In this document: piece after piece, positions 57,740-64,000 of the stretch
Layout of the letters: the number at the start of each line of letters is the position of its first letter
How positions within the stretch are numbered: the stretch's first letter is position 1
NCBI RefSeq assembly: GCF_020283565.1
Contig: NC_060064.1
Span: forward strand, 20,356,337 to 20,420,336
Length of the DNA: 64,000 nt
Direction of reading: 5' to 3'
From: Trifolium pratense
Lineage: Eukaryota; Streptophyta; Magnoliopsida; Fabales; Fabaceae
Notes under the pieces: model-generated
The model's input: the letters and a program-made list of their open reading frames with translations, nothing else
Told to the model about the DNA's origin: nothing
Databases searched by the model: none
Position numbers and translations under genes: made by a program

Positions 57740-58006
57740 TCAATGGCAGTGCAAGTGTGCAACACTTCTAAGTTGTAGACAGTTACTTAAATCTTCAAGG
57801 ATAAATTGTTCTACCTCTGTTAATTCAACATTATTAAACTCAATGGAATGATGGTACACACATTGCACATTACTCATCACCTGTGAACTTTTTGACTGAC
57901 CCACAAGACGGGAGATCGACACTTCGGCCGGTAATTTTATTGTTGGACAGACAGCTCTAAAAGCCGCTAGCAAAGTGGCTAAACTCGAGAAAGCGTGCTC
58001 TAACAA
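57740..58006 (-). CDS. Unidentified gene-like ORF fragment (88 codons)
   Basis: MLEHAFSSLATLLAAFRAVC, then AEVSISRLVGQSKSSQVMSN and FNNVELTEVEQFILEDLSNC. Balanced composition and amphipathic helices suggest real coding origin. No family recognised. The ends are undefined, and it may be a captured or broken exon. Confidence 0.35.
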   Translation of the reverse strand: MLEHAFSSLATLLAAFRAVCPTIKLPAEVSISRLVGQSKSSQVMSNVQCVYHHSIEFNNVELTEVEQFILEDLSNCLQLRSVAHLHCH

Positions 58007-58048
58007 TCAAGATGTTTTTATCTCATTTGCGTTTGACACTTTTGGGTT

Positions 58049-58214
58049 CTAACACCAGAGGTTGTGGATGTCCTTGGGAGAGTTCAGAGGGTTATGCATA
58101 GTCATATTGTGTCTCCTAGGTCGATGAATGTGGTTTTTAGGAGGATTGGTTTTGCCAAACAAAAAGATTTAGCGGCACAGCTTGTTGCCCGCCTACCTTT
58201 CATCTATGTGTAAT
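58049..58214 (+). pseudogene. Unidentified C-terminal coding fragment
   Basis: The frame reads PEVVDVLGRVQRVMHSHIVS, then PRSMNVVFRRIGFAKQKDLA and QLVARLPFIYV to TAA. It has no start codon of its own at the left edge. It looks like the end of a protein rather than noise. Not identified. Confidence 0.35.
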
Positions 58215-58384
58215 TATCTTGAGTATTATATATATAAAATTCAAATGTTAAAAAAAATAAAATAATAGTACATAATAAGTACTCAATCCCTCCAACTCAA
58301 CAACTCTTAAAAAGTTTTAAATGAGTCCTACCAATAACACGTCTCACCAATAACTTTACATCATTATTTCGGAAAATGAGTCCT

Positions 58385-58780
58385 ACCAATGACACATCTC
58401 ACCAAGGCCAGACCGGGGTTCTCTTCCCCCCCAATTTCTAATTTTCCCCTTAAACTTATTTTGGAAAACTTTTTTGATTCACATTCTAGTATTTCAGATA
58501 CTATTTTCTCTAATTTTTTAGAGATTATAAACTATTTTGGAAAATTATTTTCCAAAATTCCTACAAATTCTAGGGTTTCGGAACACATAATCCGTAATTG
58601 GTACGCAAAACATGTTTCAAAGGGATTTTTGGTAAACCCAAGAGCACTAAGAGAAGATGGAGCGAGTCTCTTCTAGCTTAACCAAGGTACTGAGTTCGAT
58701 CACTGGCTTGGGCATGCAGCGGTGTTAAAACTCTTAGGGAGAGTTTTACACCAAAAAAGAAGGGATTTTGGTAAACATTT
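58385..58780. repeat. Decayed duplicon-like block and tRNA-like tail
   Basis: 58421-58470 (CTTAAACTTATTTTGGAAAA) resembles duplicon sequence at 8450-8500. 58680-58725 holds GAGTTCGATCACTGGCTTGG, a B-box-like SINE segment. Boundaries are unclear. Confidence 0.35.
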
Positions 58781-58899
58781 TCCAAAATCCCGGTATTTGT
58801 GATTCGAAATGCAAATTTGATGTTCTAACCCGATTGATTTATTAGTCTCAATAATTTGATTGTCATCAAACTCGTCATTAAAAATCAAATATAATCGAA

Positions 58900-59490
58900 A
58901 ACTCGTAATTCAATTTCTTTGTTGAATGCCCTATCAATCTTTTATTTTTATTTTCGAAAAAGAGGAGTAGTAAAGGGCTACTACCTATATATATATATAA
59001 AAAAGATGAGGAAAGAGTTACAAAAAGAAGGAGGGGGACTAGGCCAAAAACCTCCCTAACTAGGTACAACCCTAAAAAAGGGTTTACCAAGTCTATTACA
59101 ATCAAAACTTTCCACAATTTGATGAGGATGCTCACACCATATAGTAAGTCTGTCTAAAGATAAGCTAAAATTTGGCAAACCATCAGCACTTTGATTTCCC
59201 TCCCTAAAAAAATGAGAAACAATGATATTCATGCGCCTAAAAGCCACCATGCAATTGTACCAACGACTTCTTAAAGGCCAAGGCACCATATTAGGAAACT
59301 TGTAGGACATTACCACAAGCATGAAATCTATCTCAAACCATAAGGTATTCCATCCTCTAGAGTCTGCAATTTCAATAGCTGACACGAGGCCACAAAGTTC
59401 AGCATAAAACATTGAGGACAAAGCAAGATTAACTGCAAAACCACAAATAAATTCTGCAGAGCTATTTCTAAAAATCCCACCACATACTGA
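58900..59490 (-). pseudogene. LINE RNase H domain and 3' end
   Basis: From about 59490 the minus strand encodes CGGIFRNSSAEFICGFAVNL, MFYAELCGLVSAIEIADSRG then WNTLWFEIDF and FFREGNQSADGLPNF. This is the RNase H-like (RVT_3) domain found at the end of plant LINE polyproteins, with the AEL and W.E.D motif order. Downstream come a stop and a 3' region with VREVFGLVP-type sequence and TTTTTATATATATATA. The reverse transcriptase part is missing. Confidence 0.82.
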
Positions 59491-59510
59491 AGGGGTAGGT
59501 GAAATTGTTG

Positions 59511-59512
<2 letters not shown>

Positions 59513-59542
<30 letters not shown>
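59513..59542. repeat. (GA)n microsatellite at a repeat junction
   Basis: GA run exactly between the LINE fragment and reversed duplicon D. Confidence 0.95.
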
Positions 59543-59545
<3 letters not shown>

Positions 59546-60410
59546 TGGATAGAAATTGTGGTGTTTCAAGAAGGTTGTGCGGTATTTGTGCGACGTTGCG
59601 AAAGAAGGACGACGTTTGTGCAATGGTACAATCGAGAAAGAAGTTAGTGCGAATAATTGACAAAAAAAAAAGGGTTTGTTTTTTGCTTATTTGTGTTTTT
59701 GTGTATAAAGGGATAATTAGGAAAACGTTTTCCAAAATGTAGCTATAGCGGGAAACATTTTCCAAAATAAGTTTAATGACAAAATAGGAAATTTGGGGGG
59801 TTAAAAGAAATATGGAGGGGGGAAGAGAAAAATTCCTTGTTTTTTGTGGGATAATTATTTTCTGGCCCAAGCCCACATATGTGTCCACTTATATATACAA
59901 CACTAAACCTAAAAGTTAATCTTTCATCTATAATCAAATAGGTAGCCGCCACCCACTATAATCTCTCATCTCTCTCCTTTGTTTCTTTTTTTTCATTATT
60001 TCATTTTATGTCTCCCCATTTTCTTCTTGTTCTTTTTAGATCGATGTGAAAACATCAAATTGACTTCTTTATTATCTTAAAGTGGGGAGCTTGTTTTTGA
60101 TCTTTTGTCAAAAAAGAAAAATGTTGTCCAACCTTCCAAACCGGAAAAAAACAACCGGTTTTCACAATTTTTTCTAATTTTTAATTGGTTTTTTCGGTTC
60201 ATATAGCGGTTCTGTGGCACAACGGTTTCCTGTGCCTATTGGATCAGATTGATGTATGATTCATAATTTAACAGATCAAACCGACCGGTACGATCTAGTC
60301 TTTATTACCTTGGTCGAGACCATTTTTAAACTTTTGAACACCTAGAAATGTTTGATATTTATTTATTTATTTGAGTATGATTTAAAATTTTAAAAATCAT
60401 CTTCTCAAAA

Positions 60411-60674
60411 TTTTGTGTTCAATGTATTTGTCCATATTCCTTATTCATTTACAATCTCAATCTCCCTATTTATGTACCATTAAAGATTTGATTTTATTCT
60501 ATAATATATTGATTAGATATATTTTTTTCAAATAAAATATGATTTTGTGTTCAATGTATTTGTCCATATTCCTTATTCATTTACAATCTCAATCTCCCTA
60601 TTTATGTACCATTAAAGATTTGATTTTATTCTATAATATATTGATTAGATATATTTTTTTCAAATAAAATATGA
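60411..60674. repeat. Exact 132-bp tandem duplication
   Basis: 60411-60542 and 60543-60674 read the same (TTTTGTGTTCAATGTATTTG onwards). No differences were seen, so it is recent, or could be an assembly artefact. Confidence 0.9.
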
Positions 60675-61474
60675 TTTGAATTATACAGAGAAAATTTTAT
60701 CTTAAGTGGAGCTTGTTTTTGATCTTTTTTATAAAAAGAAAAATGTTGTCCAACCTTCCAAACCGAAAAGAAAATCCGAGTTTCACAATTTTTTCTAGTT
60801 TTCATCTGATTTTCCGGTTCATATATAGGTTCTGTGTCTATTGGATCGTATTGAGGTATGATTCTCGATTCAACAGATTGAACCGGTGGTCCGATCCGGT
60901 CTTCATTATCTTGGTCGAGACCATTTTAGATTTTTTGAACACCTAGCTAGAGATCTTTTATATTAATTTATATATTTATTTGAGAATAATTTTTAATTTA
61001 AAAAATCATCTTCTCAAAATTTTGTGTTCAATGTATTTGTCCATATTCCTTATTTGTTTATATATCTCGATCTCCATATTTATGTACCACTAAAGATTTG
61101 ATTTTATTCCATAATATATTGATTTGATATTTTATTTTCAAATAAAATATGATTTGACTTATATCGAGAAAATTTTATTTTAAATAAATTCAAACCAAGA
61201 ATATTTCTCTGATTTTAATTTTAATATCAAATTTTTTATTTGTGGGATTGAACATTTATTTTGTAAAATCTTATATATTAGGTGATTAATTTATCTGACA
61301 ATCATATACAAATTTAAATCATATATTCTCAAGATTTGAGTATAAAATATTATTTTTTTCTAAATCTCTTGAAGTAACAAAATTGTTGTTTTACTATAGT
61401 GTGACATTATTTTAGGCTTAATTTTTATTAATTTTTATTTTCAAGTAGTTTAGTGGCTAGAAATTCCACCATTA

Positions 61475-61710
61475 GGCTATGTTTGGATTGATGGAATGAG
61501 ATGAAATGGAATGGAAAGGAATGAAATAGAATAATGTTTCATTGTTTGGATTTTAAAAATAATAATGGAATGGATTTCATCCCATAGCATCACTTACCTT
61601 CAATTTTGTTCTATCCTTTTTGAAATATACAATGGAACGTAAGATTTATTTCATCGCACTCCATTCCATTCCAATCTACTCCTCTTCATTCCATTAATCC
61701 AAACAGAACC
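61475..61710. mobile_element. Tourist-like (PIF/Harbinger) MITE, TSD TTA
   Basis: GGCTATGTTTGGATTGATGG at 61475 faces CCATTAATCCAAACAGAACC ending at 61710. TTA lies at 61472-61474 and 61711-61713. ATTCCATT/AATGGAAT words fill the subterminal parts. It interrupts duplicon D. Confidence 0.85.
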
Positions 61711-61713
61711 TTA

Positions 61714-61810
61714 AAGTGAATAAGTGGGATGATCGAAGTTCGAACCTCAGCCCCTGCATATATAATGCAATGTCCCTGTCAAATGAGCTATGCTCATGGG
61801 ACTAATTTTT
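61714..61810 (-). repeat. tRNA-derived (SINE-like) module, duplicon D
   Basis: On the minus strand: ATAGCTCATTTGACAGGGAC, then GCAGGGGCTGAGGTTCGAAC. This copy has the best B-box (GGTTCGAACTT) of the four. Confidence 0.55.
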
Positions 61811-61930
61811 GTTAATTATGACAACATGTAAGCTTATATGATATTCTCGTCAAGTCATCAAAGTTTTGTAATTCTATTTACATAGATGAAAGTTATTCTC
61901 CCTGAGGTTAGTTGTAATTTTATTATTTTC

Positions 61931-62607
61931 TACCTTTTATGATTAATTATATGATTGCATCTAATGAGAAATTTATTTATGATATCGTCTACTACTATTT
62001 TGAAAATATAAAATGTGCAATTATATATATAAAATAAAATTATTCTTTAGAATATATATTTAAATTTATAACTCTTTAAATATTTTATAGATTTATCTCG
62101 TTAATGTACTCCATTAAGAAAAATAAAATATGTTGGGAGTATTTCATATCAAATTAATTTGAGAGTTCTATTATGGATGATTATGCAATCATTCTTAATT
62201 TGTGTTATTATAATCTCACTTATCGTAGATACAATCACGTAAAATTTGTTTAGTAAAATACTAAAATTTATTTTAATCTTATTTAATATTATATTGTTCA
62301 ATGTACTTGTGATTTAATAAAAATATTGTTCGAGTACTATCTGTAATAGAATTTTCTGGTGACATGATATTTATAAAGTACATTGTTATATTTCTTATTT
62401 ATTATTACTGAGATCTTTTGTTTGAGATTATAAGAAACTTTTTTTAAGACATAAACTCTTGATTTTATGCAATATATTAATTTATATAAATTCCTCTATT
62501 TTATAAAGTTCCTCTATTTTATGCAATATATTAATTTATATAAATTCTTGTTTAAAATGAATTGTGTAAAAATGGAGTTTGAATTTTAATGTATATTCAT
62601 ATATTTT
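61931..62607. other. AT-rich intergenic DNA
   Basis: No gene. A TTTATGCAATATATTAATTT phrase is duplicated near 62465 and 62518. Confidence 0.4.
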
Positions 62608-62800
62608 TGTAGAAAAAGTACAAAGGCTATGCTAATTATATTTACAAAGCAAGCATGAAACGTAAATGGAAAATGGTCAAAGATACTTAATTACAAACAA
62701 TTCCTATTGAATGAAAATATCTCCTATTAATCACAAATTCATTGCCATCTTGATTTGAATGGAAACCGTGTACAGCTAATCATGATTTGCTGTGATAACA
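62608..62800 (-). mobile_element. Copia 3' LTR, ~193 bp
   Basis: On the minus strand it starts TGTTATCACAGCAAATC right after the purine tract and ends at about TTTTTCTACA. The start is fixed by the tract. The end is the best TG..CA match and is less sure. The other LTR and TSD lie beyond the window. Confidence 0.65.
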
Positions 62801-62814
62801 CTCCCCCTCAAGAT
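62801..62814 (-). other. Polypurine tract of the copia element
   Basis: On the minus strand, ATCTTGAGGGGGAG immediately precedes the LTR. It is the plus-strand DNA priming site and overlaps the end of pol. Confidence 0.85.
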
Positions 62815-64000
62815 GGGAGGTGTAAGTTGGATAAACCCATCTTGCTCTTTAAATGCATGAATTGATCTTTGCCCAATGACTTGGTAAGTAAATCAGCAAT
62901 TTGATTTGCGGAACTGACCTTCATGGTAGTAATGAGACCGGAAGAAACTTTTTCACGAACAACATGACAATCGATTTCTATGTGTTTCGTCCGTTCATGG
63001 TATACCGGATTTGAGGCAATATGAAGAGCAGATTGGTTGTCACAAAACAACGGTATTGATGTAGAAGGTGATAGACCAATATCTTTCATAAGATAGGAGA
63101 GCCAAGTAATTTCACAAGTTGCATTAGCCATTGCTCTATATTCAGCTTCAGCCGAGGAACGTGAGACCACACTTTGTTTCTTGATCTTCCAAGAGATTAT
63201 GCTAGAACCCAAAAAAATGCAGTATCCAGTAGTGGAGCGTCGAGTGGTAGGGCAACTAGCCCAATCTGAATCACAATAACCTTGAAGAGAAAGATTTAAA
63301 CTAGAAGGAAAGAAGAGACCTTGGCCCGGAGTCGCCTTGAGATAGCGAATAAGTCGAGTAGCAGCATTCATGTGTGGTTGGCGAGGAGCATGCATGAATT
63401 GACTCAAAATATTGACCGGGTATGTGATATCAGGGCGCGTGGCGGTGAGATAAATGAGACGACCCACAAGGCGACGATAAGGCGCGGGATCAGATAAAAT
63501 TGTACCATCAGATGGAGATAATTTTAAATTTTGTTCCATCGGAAAGTCTACAGGTTTGGTGGCAGTAAGACCAATATCAGATATAATATCAAGAGCATAT
63601 TGTCGTTGACATAAAAAAATACCCTTTTTTGATCTTGCAACTTCAATGCCCAAAAAATATTTCAAACGACCCAAGTCTTTAATTTTGAAGTGTTTGTGTA
63701 TAAGATCTTTAACCAAATTCATGAGATGGAGATCTGAACCTGTGAGGACAATATCATCGACATACAGTAGCAAATAAACAGAACCAGATTCACGATTCAG
63801 ACAAAAAAGAGATGGGTCAGCTGTACTATGTGAGAAACCAAAGTTAATAAGAACTTCTGAAAATTTTGAATACCAGTTTCTTGATGCCTGCTTAAGACCA
63901 TATAATGATTTATTTAACTTACAAACGAGAGGCTCCCCCTGACGCCTAAAACCGGGTGGCAACTGCATATAGACATCCTCATGTAAATCTCCGTGTAAGA
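62808..64000 (-). CDS. Ty1/copia pol: reverse transcriptase end and RNase H (partial)
   Basis: An uninterrupted frame enters from the right edge ([16 protein letters not shown]) and ends at 62808. Counting from the Met at 63968: RT motif SLYGLKQ at 21-27, catalytic YVDD at 69-72, FLGIEV at 105-110. RNase H motifs are CDSDWASC (232-239), SSAEAEYRA (271-279), CDNQSA (309-314) and [10 protein letters not shown] (326-335), then IADLLTKSL near the end. No stop or frameshift, with catalytic residues in place, suggests a young, possibly active element. Gag, integrase and the RT start are outside the window. The start codon given by position is internal, not the true start. Confidence 0.95.
   Translation of the reverse strand, partial: LHGDLHEDVYMQLPPGFRRQGEPLVCKLNKSLYGLKQASRNWYSKFSEVLINFGFSHSTADPSLFCLNRESGSVYLLLYVDDIVLTGSDLHLMNLVKDLIHKHFKIKDLGRLKYFLGIEVARSKKGIFLCQRQYALDIISDIGLTATKPVDFPMEQNLKLSPSDGTILSDPAPYRRLVGRLIYLTATRPDITYPVNILSQFMHAPRQPHMNAATRLIRYLKATPGQGLFFPSSLNLSLQGYCDSDWASCPTTRRSTTGYCIFLGSSIISWKIKKQSVVSRSSAEAEYRAMANATCEITWLSYLMKDIGLSPSTSIPLFCDNQSALHIASNPVYHERTKHIEIDCHVVREKVSSGLITTMKVSSANQIADLLTKSLGKDQFMHLKSKMGLSNLHLPS

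Larger units (their letters stand above)
59543..61930 (-). repeat. Duplicon D: reversed, diverged partial copy
   Basis: Reverse complement of roughly 6900-8680 of A (conserved block, 8390-type phrase with GGCCCAAGCCCACATATG, tRNA-like module, AT-rich tail). It is clearly more diverged than A, B and C are from each other. A roughly 620-bp portion is present twice (about 60040-60540 and 60700-61200), and a Tourist-like MITE is inserted. Confidence 0.75.

Noticed and set aside
1..64000. CRISPR arrays, bacterial operons, rRNA genes
   Set aside because: No direct-repeat and spacer pattern, no prokaryotic gene organisation and no rRNA-like sequence. The window is plant nuclear repeat DNA.

Overview
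This is AT-rich nuclear DNA of a flowering plant, most likely a eudicot and probably a papilionoid legume. The plant assignment rests on KIB-type (DUF295) F-box remnants, copia, gypsy, CACTA, Mutator-type, Stowaway, Tourist, Helitron and LINE debris, and many GT-AG introns. The legume assignment is an impression from the style of the repeats, not a proof. I find no intact host gene. The only long undamaged reading frame is the 3' half of a Ty1/copia pol gene that runs off the right edge.

Layout, left to right. 1-3773: three terminal-inverted-repeat elements, two of them with 9-bp target duplications. 3783-9228: duplicon A of a family that recurs at 29693-32590 (B), 46755-55319 (C, split by a 3.9-kb Mutator-type insertion) and 59543-61930 (D, reversed). 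Each of A, B and C carries a Stowaway and/or hAT-like MITE, a KIB F-box fragment fused to its own inverted copy, and a tRNA-like module. 9235-15000: a giant inverted repeat of two convergent KIB F-box pseudogenes, later hit by a 244-bp TRIM and a 1185-bp solo LTR. 16640-20349: CACTA end, Mutator-type element, Helitron helicase tail, truncated copia. 21551-23236: a second large F-box palindrome. 23.3-29.7 kb: LINE, CACTA-like, Helitron and LTR debris. 32853-36867: a complete 4015-bp CACTA element (3-bp TSD) with a serine carboxypeptidase-like exon. 39825-40497: an inverted repeat made from a JMJ14-type histone demethylase fragment, intron included. 40594-44928: a solo LTR containing a LINE tail and a complete young non-autonomous LTR element (identical 193-bp LTRs) whose interior is an array of mini-hairpins. 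45433-46155: another Mutator-type MITE. 55.7-59.5 kb: hAT-like MITE, CACTA end, unidentified gene-like fragments, LINE RNase H tail. 62608-64000: copia 3' LTR, polypurine tract and pol.

The theme of the window is repeated tail-to-tail inversion of host-gene fragments. There are five F-box loci and one JmjC locus, each of which would fold into a long hairpin if transcribed through. This resembles raw material for small-RNA loci. Whether any is transcribed cannot be told from sequence.
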